Positions 1-7,643 of a DNA stretch of 64,000 bases are shown piece after piece. The notes beneath the pieces were generated by a model. That model had not been told where the DNA came from, did no database searches, and was given only the letters and a program-made list of their open reading frames with translations. Position 1 is the stretch's first letter. Each line of letters opens with the position of its first letter. A program made the position numbers and the translations under genes. Source of the stretch: CAVVWJ01 sp045803245 (GTDB lineage Bacteria > Gemmatimonadota > Gemmatimonadetes > Gemmatimonadales > GWC2-71-9); contig JBJMPK010000122.1 of the NCBI GenBank assembly GCA_045803245.1, positions 1-64,000 of the forward strand. The letters run 5' to 3'.

Positions 1-2
1 AT

Positions 3-1598
3 GTGAAGGATCGGGTGCTGGAGTTTCTCGCCGTCCGGCAGCTGAGGCTGCAGATGGAAGCGGCGGAGCGGGCTCGTGACGCCCAAACCGATGGCGCCGG
101 CAATCTGGAGGAGGTCAAGGCCGAGCAGAAGGCCGAAGAGGTAGCCGCTGGCGAGTCGACCGACGCGCCCCAGGCCACCGCTACGGTGCCACCCCCCAAC
201 GCTCCGGCGGCGGGGAACGAGGACGATCGGATCGCCAAGGGTCCCATCCTGCTGTTCGTGGGGCCACCGGGCGTGGGCAAGACTTCCGTAGCGAAGTCGA
301 TCGCCCGAGCCATGGGACGCAAGTACGTCCGAATCTCGCTCGGCGGGGCCCGGGATGAAGCCGATATCCGGGGCCACCGGCGGACCTATGTCGGGGCCAT
401 GCCGGGACGCATCGTCCAGGGGATGAAGCAGGCCGGCACCAAGAACCCCGTGTTCCTGCTGGATGAGGTTGATAAGCTCGGTGTCTCGTTCCAGGGCGAT
501 CCCGCGAGCGCGCTGCTCGAGGTGCTCGACCCGGCCCAGAACGACTCGTTCGTCGACCATTACCTCGGCGTGCCGTTCGATCTGAGCGAAGTGCTGTTCA
601 TCGCCACCGCAAACTTCATTCAGAACATTCCGGGGCCGCTGCTCGACCGGATGGAGATCGTGGAGTTTGCCGGCTATACCGAGCGGGAGAAGCAGGAGAT
701 CGCCCGGAAGTACCTCATCCCGCGCCAGTTCAACGAGAATGGGGTCAACGCGGAGCAGCTGACCATCACCGATGGGGCGTTGTCGGAGGTCATCACCAGC
801 TACACCCGCGAGTCGGGAGTCCGGCAGCTGGAGCGCGAGATCGGCCGGCTGGCCCGGAAGGTGGCCCGGAAGATCGCGACCCAGGAGGTCGATCGAATCA
901 CCATCGACCGCGAGATGGTCGACGACCTGCTCGGCCGGCCCAAGGTGCATCCGGAGAAGATGGCGCGGGAGGACGAAGTCGGTGTCGCCACCGGCATGTA
1001 CTACACGCCCACCGGCGGCGATATCATGTTCGTCGAAGCTTCCACTATGCGGGGCAAGGGCGAGCTGGTCTTAACCGGTCAGCTGGGCGACGTGATGAAG
1101 GAGTCGGCTCGGGCGGCCTGGACCTACGCCCGGTCTCATGCGGCGGCGTTGCAGATACCGGACGAGATGTTCGACCGGGATATCCATATCCACGTCCCGG
1201 CCGGAGCCATCCCGAAAGATGGGCCGTCGGCCGGCGTGACCATGGCGTCAGCTGTGGTTTCGGCCCTGTCTGGCCGCGCCGTCCGCCACGACATCGCCAT
1301 GACCGGGGAGATTACTCTCCGCGGTCGGGTGATGCCGATCGGGGGAGTCAAGGAGAAGGTATTGGGTGCGGTCCGGGCCGGAATCACCCACATCATCCTG
1401 CCCAAAGAGAATGAGCCGGACCTGGAGGATCTGCCGCGCGAAGTGCGCGATAAGATCGAGGTATTCCTGGTCCAGGAGCTGGGCGAGGTGCTGGCCTTTA
1501 CCCTCCGCGGCGCCACTTTCCGCGAAGGACGGCTGCTCTTCGGAGACGAGAAGAATCCCAGAGACGTGCTGCCCCTCTCGACCGGGTTTCGGCACTAA
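3..1598 (+). CDS. lon: Lon protease, C-terminal part (5' end outside window)
   Basis: ATP-dependent serine protease that unfolds and degrades misfolded and regulatory proteins in the cytoplasm. The fragment of 531 residues enters the family just before the ATPase. Walker A (GPPGVGKTS, about 87-95) and Walker B (FLLDEVDK) are intact. The protease domain has the Ser-Lys dyad: Ser409 in KDGPSAG and Lys452, the second Lys of VKEK. The reading frame is open to the window edge, so the N-terminal substrate domain lies upstream. Oddity: residues about 18-78 are an Ala/Glu/Pro-rich insertion between the helix EFLAVRQL and KGPILLFVG, where ordinary Lon has only a few residues. The end is followed by a strong terminator. 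Confidence 0.96.
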   Translation: MKDRVLEFLAVRQLRLQMEAAERARDAQTDGAGNLEEVKAEQKAEEVAAGESTDAPQATATVPPPNAPAAGNEDDRIAKGPILLFVGPPGVGKTSVAKSIARAMGRKYVRISLGGARDEADIRGHRRTYVGAMPGRIVQGMKQAGTKNPVFLLDEVDKLGVSFQGDPASALLEVLDPAQNDSFVDHYLGVPFDLSEVLFIATANFIQNIPGPLLDRMEIVEFAGYTEREKQEIARKYLIPRQFNENGVNAEQLTITDGALSEVITSYTRESGVRQLEREIGRLARKVARKIATQEVDRITIDREMVDDLLGRPKVHPEKMAREDEVGVATGMYYTPTGGDIMFVEASTMRGKGELVLTGQLGDVMKESARAAWTYARSHAAALQIPDEMFDRDIHIHVPAGAIPKDGPSAGVTMASAVVSALSGRAVRHDIAMTGEITLRGRVMPIGGVKEKVLGAVRAGITHIILPKENEPDLEDLPREVRDKIEVFLVQELGEVLAFTLRGATFREGRLLFGDEKNPRDVLPLSTGFRH

Positions 1599-1651
1599 GC
1601 AGCGGCGCAGATGGGCAGCGGGGCGGCGGGGCGGTTCGCTCCGCAAACACG

Positions 1652-1693
1652 AACCCTCTCGAGCTGAGTATGGCCCGAGAGGGTTTCTGTTTT
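1652..1693 (+). terminator. Rho-independent terminator after lon
   Basis: A perfect 10-bp stem, AACCCTCTCG (1652-1661) with CGAGAGGGTT (1676-1685), is followed by TCTGTTTT. It lies between lon and the convergent minus-strand gene at 1715 and could serve both directions. Confidence 0.85.
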
Positions 1694-1714
1694 CGTAGAC
1701 CCCCCCTGTCGCCG

Positions 1715-3298
1715 CTACGGCCCCGCCGCCTCGCTGCCCCGCTGCCCCGCTCTTCGCAGCGCCCGATCCGCCATTTGAGCCAGCTCGGCGGCGGTGGTGC
1801 CGTCCTGGGGGAACACGGCGGTGCCCACCCTCACGTGGAGGGTGATGGCCTCACTCGCGGTGGTGCGGGCCGGCTGTTCGCTCAGAACCCGGTGGAGCTT
1901 CTCGCTCAACACCGCGGCTCCCCGGGCATCGACGCCCCGAAGCAGCATTCCGAATGCCTCGGACCCGTATCGTCCTATGACATCGCTGGCCCGGACGTTC
2001 GATCGAAATATGCCGGCCACGTGCAGCAGCACTTCATCCCCCGAGCGCGGGCCCAGACGCTCGCTCACCCTGCGAAAGCCCTCCAGCTCGAAGAGCACGA
2101 ACGCCAACGGCTCGCCATGACGTTGGCTGTAATCGACCGCGTTCTCCAGCTCGGCCAGCAGCGTTGGGTGGTTGAGCAGGCCGGTAAGGGCGTCTCGATG
2201 AACCATCTCCCGGAGCCGGCGCCCTCGAGCCGCCCGTGCGATCACCGTTTGCACCAGGAGCTCCGGCTCTATGGCAGCGGTGACGAAATCATCCCCGCCG
2301 GCTCTCAGCATCGAGATCCGCTCTGCCGGAGTATCTTCGCCGACCAGAACGATGGGAAGCAGGTGATAGCGTGGATCCTGCCGCACCACCCGGGTGACCG
2401 CGAATGCATCCGGGCCGGCGATGCGGGTATTCAGCAGCAGGAGGTCGGGCACGTCGCGCTCCAGCGCTTCCGGTACCGTTTGCCCCTGCAGGCATCGGGT
2501 CACTTTGATATTGGCCGCTTCCAACGCGGGAATGATACGGGCGGCAAATACGGCGTCGTGATCCACCAGCAGCACATTCGATGGCGGTGGACCGATCCGC
2601 GCGAAGGTTCGGGCATAGCGGGGGAGCTTCTGTTCGACCTGTTCCGCCGGAAAGACCGCATCCACCCCGGCCGCAATGGCCCGCAGGCGATCGACCGCTC
2701 GAAGAGTCTCGACCAGCACGACGGCACCCGGCCTCCGGGCCGGGTTGTTGGTCCAGGCGGAAGCGATGGCCGAAGGGTCGCCATCTCCGGCCTCCCCACC
2801 GATCACTATCAAGTGGGGCAGCTCCTCCAGCGGTGTCGCGCCGGGGTCGTCCTGCCGGTTGGCAAAACGAACCTGATAGCCGGCATTCCTGAGCTCCTGC
2901 GCGATTCGCTCCCGTTGGGGGCTGGGCCGAAGGATGAGCAGGGCGCGCGGGATTGGATTGGGTGACCGGTCCGCCGTGGTTGCGGACAGCTGTGCTTCGG
3001 CGTTCCGCGCCGCCTCTCCCAGTCGAGCCACTATGCTGGGTAGTCCGTCAGGCTCGGGCCCGGCGCCCGACGCCAACCAGCGCTCCCCCTCGCGGGCGAT
3101 TGCGCTCAGCTCCAGAAATCCAAAAGACCCCCCGGAACCGGCGAGGCGATGGAGTCTCGCCTTGAGCGATCCGGTCGCCTCCGGGAGGCCTTGCTTCATT
3201 CCCGCGAGATCGGCGCGTAGCTCCGTGAGGCGGGCCGGCATGGATGCCAGGTACTCCCGCTGGAGCTCCAGAAACGCGCCATCGAGCGCATCAGTCAT
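1715..3298 (-). CDS. Histidine-phosphotransfer / pseudo-receiver / degenerate GGDEF protein
   Basis: Signalling protein of 527 residues. An N-terminal Hpt domain carries the phospho-accepting His50 (LHRLAGSGG). Next come a degenerate receiver-like domain (about 117-230), a second receiver (about 240-350) and a GGDEF-fold domain (about 367-527). The second receiver has Asn290 (LLLLNTRI) where the phosphorylated Asp should be. The GGDEF signature reads YGSEAF (444-449), so diguanylate cyclase activity is doubtful. The ATG at 3298 overlaps the stop of the upstream TrmB-type gene as ATGA, so the two are probably co-translated. The frame runs further 5' but only antisense-like sequence lies there. 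A role as phosphorelay or sensing scaffold is inference. Confidence 0.8.
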   Translation of the reverse strand: MTDALDGAFLELQREYLASMPARLTELRADLAGMKQGLPEATGSLKARLHRLAGSGGSFGFLELSAIAREGERWLASGAGPEPDGLPSIVARLGEAARNAEAQLSATTADRSPNPIPRALLILRPSPQRERIAQELRNAGYQVRFANRQDDPGATPLEELPHLIVIGGEAGDGDPSAIASAWTNNPARRPGAVVLVETLRAVDRLRAIAAGVDAVFPAEQVEQKLPRYARTFARIGPPPSNVLLVDHDAVFAARIIPALEAANIKVTRCLQGQTVPEALERDVPDLLLLNTRIAGPDAFAVTRVVRQDPRYHLLPIVLVGEDTPAERISMLRAGGDDFVTAAIEPELLVQTVIARAARGRRLREMVHRDALTGLLNHPTLLAELENAVDYSQRHGEPLAFVLFELEGFRRVSERLGPRSGDEVLLHVAGIFRSNVRASDVIGRYGSEAFGMLLRGVDARGAAVLSEKLHRVLSEQPARTTASEAITLHVRVGTAVFPQDGTTAAELAQMADRALRRAGQRGSEAAGP

Positions 3299-3981
3299 TC
3301 GCCCATCCTGAACCGTTCGAGGGCTAATCGCGCCGCAGCCACGAACGCCGGCGCCGTGCTCCAGTGGCCGCTGACCCGGGTGCCCTCCCGGGAGCCGAGA
3401 ATGGCGCTGCGATCGTCCACCACAACGATTATCGGCGCGCCAGGCCATTCGGGTCCATCCGCAATCACTTCCACGGGTGCAAAGCCCAAGTCGACCGGTC
3501 CGGTAGACCAGAGCGATACCGGGAGGCCGGCCGACACCGGCTTTCGGAGCGCCGGGCTGAGAAGAGGGAATGCGTCCATGGGAGCCAGCAAGGCGACGGA
3601 CCGCGTGGCGCGGGCTACGTCATGGCTGATCAGTTGGAGGACGGCGCGACCCGACTCGATCTCTACCACGGTGGGGGTGCTGGGAACGGAGATCTGCTCC
3701 AGGTCGGTACTGAGCCGATCCAACGCCAGGCCGTGGAGGTGCGCTATTCGGGCGATGAGACCGGCGGGAGCCTCGGGGCGATAGAGCCGGGGACGCCCTC
3801 CCTCCACCCGCGCGGCCCCCTTGGCCACCAGCCCCGCCAACGCGCTATAGGCATTGGCTCGGGCCAGACCCGCGGCCCGCGCGATGGCGTACCCGGTGCC
3901 CGGTCCGCTGGTCAGGAGGACTTCGTAGACCAGGCTTTCGGTGGGCGTGAATCCGAAGTGCGTCAGATCGAGGCGAGGCAC
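3295..3981 (-). CDS. TrmB-family winged-helix transcriptional regulator
   Basis: Protein of 228 residues opening with a TrmB-type helix-turn-helix (about 5-70: LTHFGFTPTESLVYEVLL, then ARAAGLARANAYSALAGL) and a wing that ends in RPRLYRPEAP. The remainder resembles the effector or dimerisation part of this group, but I see no diagnostic ligand motif. TrmB proteins usually regulate sugar uptake or central metabolism in response to a small molecule; the ligand here is unknown. It overlaps the downstream Hpt/GGDEF gene by four bases, which suggests the two share a regulatory task. Confidence 0.75.
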   Translation of the reverse strand: MPRLDLTHFGFTPTESLVYEVLLTSGPGTGYAIARAAGLARANAYSALAGLVAKGAARVEGGRPRLYRPEAPAGLIARIAHLHGLALDRLSTDLEQISVPSTPTVVEIESGRAVLQLISHDVARATRSVALLAPMDAFPLLSPALRKPVSAGLPVSLWSTGPVDLGFAPVEVIADGPEWPGAPIIVVVDDRSAILGSREGTRVSGHWSTAPAFVAAARLALERFRMGE

Positions 3982-4024
3982 GGTAGTAGTATGAACTGCT
4001 ACCCAGTCCGCCGCAAGCTGCGAT

Positions 4025-5014
4025 TTAGGTGTACGTCAGCGTCCAGCCTAGCGCTTTAGCGATCAGGGCCAGGCGAAATGTCAGGTCCACCTCTTTCCCT
4101 TCGGCTGACTTGGAATCGAGGTGAAGAGGATAGTAATGGTGGGTAATCTTATTGAGCGGCTTGGGTTGCGATCGAAGGTTCTTAGGCCGCCAGACCCCGG
4201 TGGGATCGCAATCGTCGAGTAACCGGCCCAGGACCTTGGTGGCCACCGGCGCCCACTCGAGGGCACCCATCCGGGCGAGTAGCTCGATGTAATGAAGAGC
4301 CAGGGGGATGTCCTTAGCGTGCCCCTTGCTGTCGGCGTCGATCGGGTCGCCCAGAATGAGATGCTGCGGCTTTACGGTCTTCTTTCCCACCTGAAGCACG
4401 AACGCCTTCTTGGGGGCGGGCTGGGCCAGGTAGTGGCCCAAGCGCTCGGTAAAGCCGGCCCGCTCACGCTGGAGGTTGGGCATAGACGCCAGCATAGCGA
4501 CAGAATACCAACTCGGCGGGTATGCCTGGGGGTGAAGGACGATCTGCTTGCCCGATTTGAGGAAAGGCTTTTCCGCCAACGGGCTGCGCAGGAACTGGGA
4601 AATGGCACTGGCAATCTTGTGGCCGGCGCCCCTGAGCCGGGGATCTTCCGCGTATCCTGCTTCGGCTAAGGCTGCTGATGCGGCCTCCCGCATGATTCCG
4701 CGGGCCCATGCCTCTGCCTCCACATCGGCCTTCACGCTCTTCTGGAACTCGAACAGCAGGGAAGGATCTTCGTCCCGGGAGAGCAGCCGGAAGAGGACCC
4801 TGTCCGCCAGCTTGAAAGGCCGGCCCGAACGGGGCCACTCCAACTGGAGCAGGCGGCGGTACTGGGGGATGGTGCCGACGTCCTTGATGCCCTGGGCCGC
4901 CGAAACGGCTAACCCCAGCAGGTTCCCCCCCCAAATCCCGTTGTCCTTCTGCTTCTTTACTACTGCCAGGGCCGTCTTGGACTCAGGAATCGCATGCCGA
5001 GCCGCTTCCACCAC
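4025..5014 (-). CDS. Conserved hypothetical protein, possible alpha-helical repeat fold
   Basis: Unrecognised protein of at least 329 residues. Motifs such as KDNGIWGG, DPTGVWRPKN and HHYYPLHLDS recall the repeats of prenyltransferase/squalene-cyclase-like toroid proteins; this is weak inference. GTG at 5014 is the first conventional start, but the same frame continues upstream with protein-like sequence (LIENAGPSIRYRTYREL) as far as the TGA that ends the M28 peptidase gene (5207-5209), and no ATG, GTG or TTG occurs there. A CTG at 5131 sits five bases after GGAG and is a candidate true start. The gene follows the peptidase gene directly and in the same frame. Confidence 0.6.
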   Translation of the reverse strand: MVEAARHAIPESKTALAVVKKQKDNGIWGGNLLGLAVSAAQGIKDVGTIPQYRRLLQLEWPRSGRPFKLADRVLFRLLSRDEDPSLLFEFQKSVKADVEAEAWARGIMREAASAALAEAGYAEDPRLRGAGHKIASAISQFLRSPLAEKPFLKSGKQIVLHPQAYPPSWYSVAMLASMPNLQRERAGFTERLGHYLAQPAPKKAFVLQVGKKTVKPQHLILGDPIDADSKGHAKDIPLALHYIELLARMGALEWAPVATKVLGRLLDDCDPTGVWRPKNLRSQPKPLNKITHHYYPLHLDSKSAEGKEVDLTFRLALIAKALGWTLTYT

Positions 5015-5206
5015 CTCGGCGGCAGCAAATCCTTCCGGAGCGAGCTCCCGGTAGGTGCGGTAGCGGATTGACGGCCCGGCGTTCTCGATTAGCCAGGTGA
5101 GTGGGATCCGGTGCTCGGAAGGCAGGTCCAGAGTGGCTCCGGAGATCGGGGGGCAGGCGCGAGCGGCGGAGAAGATAGCCGCTGGCGGGAAAGACGGGAA
5201 GGTCGC

Positions 5207-6850
5207 TCAGCGCCGCCGCTCCTCCCCTGCCTGACGAAATTCGGAGTTCCTGTTCCACGCCGGTTGCTGTGAAGCATCGGCTACTGCGAGCGCTGTACGG
5301 ACGATGACTCGAAGCTGTTGAGCTGCTCCGTCATAGTTGAACCAGGGCGCCACCTCGTCGCTGGGCTGGTGATAGCGCTTTTCGGTGTACTCTGCCTCCC
5401 GCTTGCTGCCGTAATCCGCCGGCTGACCCACGTACTGGCGCCCATTCTCGATGGAGGTTCCCGGAATGCCCGCCCGGGCAAAGGGGAAGTGATCAGAACG
5501 GAAATAGGAGCCGCGAATCAGGGCATCCTGGTTGACGCTGACCGATAACCCTTCGGCGGCGGCTGCGCGGTTAAAGACGCCGCCCAGGGATGACTGATCC
5601 AGCCCCAAAGCCGATACGTCCCGGGTCCGGCCGTACAGGTTCATCACGTCGAGGTTGAGAATCGCCGCTATTCGGCTCAAAGGAATGGTGGGTTTGACCA
5701 CGAAGGCCTGGGAACCGAGCAAGCCGGCTTCCTCGGCCGTGAACGCAACGAATACGATGGAGCGTTCGGTTGGCACCCCGCTCCGGACGAAGGCCTCGGC
5801 CGACGCGAGCACGGCCGCCGTGCCGGAGGCGTTGTCTTCCGCGCCGTTATAGATGGAATCGCCATCGATGGGTGTGCTGATACCGAAGTGATCGTAGTGG
5901 CCCCCGATCATGACCGCCTCGCGCGCTAAGGGACCACGGCCCGGCCGGCGTCCCAGCACGTTGCTGGTCGACGATCGTGTGATGGTGCTGCGAACGGTGG
6001 CCTCGAGCTGCACCCCCAGCGGAACGGCTTTGAACCCGCGGTGCCAGGCTTGGTCCATGAGACTCGTCAGGTCCTGGTTTCCCTGGCGGAACAACTTTGC
6101 AGCCGCATCCTGATTGAGCCATCCTGCGACGAGGAGCGACTGGGCCGGCTCCTCGATACGGACCTGAGGGCCGGTCCAGCTCGACTGGACGGTGCTCCAC
6201 GGGTACGTGGCGCTCTCGGTTGTATGCACCAGCAGAATTCCGGCCGCGCCCTGGCGTTGGGCCTCCTCGATCTTGTAGGTCCAACGGCCGTAGTACGTCA
6301 GGATAGGACCGCGAAAGATGGTCGAATCGCGGAGGCCCGGATCGTTCACCAGAACCACGACAATTTTGTTCTTGACGTCGATGCCTTTGTAGTCGTCCCA
6401 CTGGTATTCCGGCGCCACGATGCCGTATCCGACAAAGACAAGATCGGCTTTGACCGTGGTCGTCGAGTCGTTGCGCATCGACCAGAGCACGTAATCCGTG
6501 CGGTAAGCCAGCTCCCCAGCGGCCGGGCTGGTGATCTTCACCGTGGGATTCGGTGTCAGCGTGATGATCGGTACGTGATGGAAGTATGTGCCGCTGTCCC
6601 CGGCGGGCTCGAGTCCCAGCCGCTCGAACTGCGCCGCGATGTACTTCGCCGCAAGGTCTCCGCCTCGGGTGCCCGGTTTGCGTCCCTCAAGCGCGTCGTC
6701 GGCCAGAAACTCGAGGTGGGCTCGCATGACCTTTCCGTCCACCGCTCGCGCGACCCGGGCTGACGGCGGTCCAGCAGACGGAGGCTGCTGGGCCATTGCG
6801 GTGGCCGCACCGCAGCAGACGAGAAAGGTGATAGTCGGACGGATGCGCAT
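5207..6850 (-). CDS. Secreted M28-family zinc aminopeptidase with PA-like insert
   Basis: Exopeptidase of 547 residues. The N-terminus MRIRPTITFLVCCGAATAMAQ is a Sec signal peptide, so it acts in the periplasm or outside the cell. The M28 core is clear: MIGGHYDHFG supplies the first zinc His, NGAEDNASGTAAVL the bridging Asp and AFTAEEAGLLGS the catalytic Glu-Glu. The region about 130-290 between the N-terminal part and the core looks like a protease-associated (PA) domain. It releases N-terminal amino acids from peptides. The endonuclease III gene is 20 bases upstream on the same strand. A second M28 gene occurs at 11617. Confidence 0.9.
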   Translation of the reverse strand: MRIRPTITFLVCCGAATAMAQQPPSAGPPSARVARAVDGKVMRAHLEFLADDALEGRKPGTRGGDLAAKYIAAQFERLGLEPAGDSGTYFHHVPIITLTPNPTVKITSPAAGELAYRTDYVLWSMRNDSTTTVKADLVFVGYGIVAPEYQWDDYKGIDVKNKIVVVLVNDPGLRDSTIFRGPILTYYGRWTYKIEEAQRQGAAGILLVHTTESATYPWSTVQSSWTGPQVRIEEPAQSLLVAGWLNQDAAAKLFRQGNQDLTSLMDQAWHRGFKAVPLGVQLEATVRSTITRSSTSNVLGRRPGRGPLAREAVMIGGHYDHFGISTPIDGDSIYNGAEDNASGTAAVLASAEAFVRSGVPTERSIVFVAFTAEEAGLLGSQAFVVKPTIPLSRIAAILNLDVMNLYGRTRDVSALGLDQSSLGGVFNRAAAAEGLSVSVNQDALIRGSYFRSDHFPFARAGIPGTSIENGRQYVGQPADYGSKREAEYTEKRYHQPSDEVAPWFNYDGAAQQLRVIVRTALAVADASQQPAWNRNSEFRQAGEERRR

Positions 6851-6869
6851 CTGGCTTCCTGAAAGAGGG

Positions 6870-7643
6870 TCAGACGAGAGACGACGGACAGAGCTGCGCG
6901 AGCACGCAGTCGCCGCAGCGGGGTCGCCGGGCGATGCAGACCTGCCGCCCGTGAAAAATCAGCAAGTGCGAGAGGAGGGCCCAATCCTGCTGGGGAAACA
7001 GCTTCATGAGCACCTGCTCGATCTTCACGGGATCGTCCTCCCGGCTCAAACCGAGCAGCCTACTGAGGCGGGTGACGTGAGTGTCGACGGTGACCCCTTC
7101 ATTGATGCCGAAGGCGTTTCCCAGCACCACGTTGGCGGTCTTGCGGCCGACACCGGGAAGCCGGCGCAGCTCCTCCATCGTCCGGGGTACTTCCCCCGCG
7201 TGGTCGGCCACGAGGGCCTGGGCCATTCCGATCAGACTCCTGGCCTTGTTGCGGAAGAACCCGGTGGATTTAATGATCTCCTGAAGCTCCATCGAGTCGG
7301 CCTGAGCCAGCTCAAACGGCGTCGGGTAACGGGAAAACAGGGTGGGAGTCACCAGGTTTACCCGAACATCGGTGCACTGGGCCGAAAGGATGGTGGCGCA
7401 GAGGAGCTCGTAGGCATTCCGATAATCCAGGGCGCACCGGGCGTCGGGGTAGAGGGCCCTGAGCCGGGAGAGGAGCTCGGGGGCACGGGCGGACAGGCGG
7501 ACGGGCTTACGGGCCGACTGCGGACCCTGAGTATCCGACCTTGAGAGAGCGCCCTTCTTAAGGCGAACAGATCCCTTCTTAGCCGGAGTTTTTCTGTCCG
7601 GCCCTCCGGCTGCCCGCCTGTCCGCCCGTCTGCCCACCTTCAT
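6870..7643 (-). CDS. nth: Endonuclease III (DNA glycosylase/AP lyase)
   Basis: Base-excision repair enzyme of 257 residues that removes oxidised pyrimidines and cleaves at abasic sites. The helix-hairpin-helix LPGVGRKTANVV carries catalytic Lys168, and VDTHV carries Asp187. The C-terminal 4Fe-4S ligands follow the canonical Cys-X6-Cys-X2-Cys-X5-Cys spacing (CIARRPRCGDCVLAQLC). About 45 basic residues precede the conserved domain and are not typical of short Nth proteins. ATG at 7643 overlaps the polX-like stop as TGATG, so repair genes are coupled here. A GTG one codon earlier is possible. Confidence 0.95.
   Translation of the reverse strand: MKVGRRADRRAAGGPDRKTPAKKGSVRLKKGALSRSDTQGPQSARKPVRLSARAPELLSRLRALYPDARCALDYRNAYELLCATILSAQCTDVRVNLVTPTLFSRYPTPFELAQADSMELQEIIKSTGFFRNKARSLIGMAQALVADHAGEVPRTMEELRRLPGVGRKTANVVLGNAFGINEGVTVDTHVTRLSRLLGLSREDDPVKIEQVLMKLFPQQDWALLSHLLIFHGRQVCIARRPRCGDCVLAQLCPSSLV

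Noticed and set aside
1670..2965. Long open frame antisense to the Hpt/GGDEF gene
   Set aside because: Composition is typical of an antisense shadow in GC-rich DNA; the minus strand has clear domain signatures.
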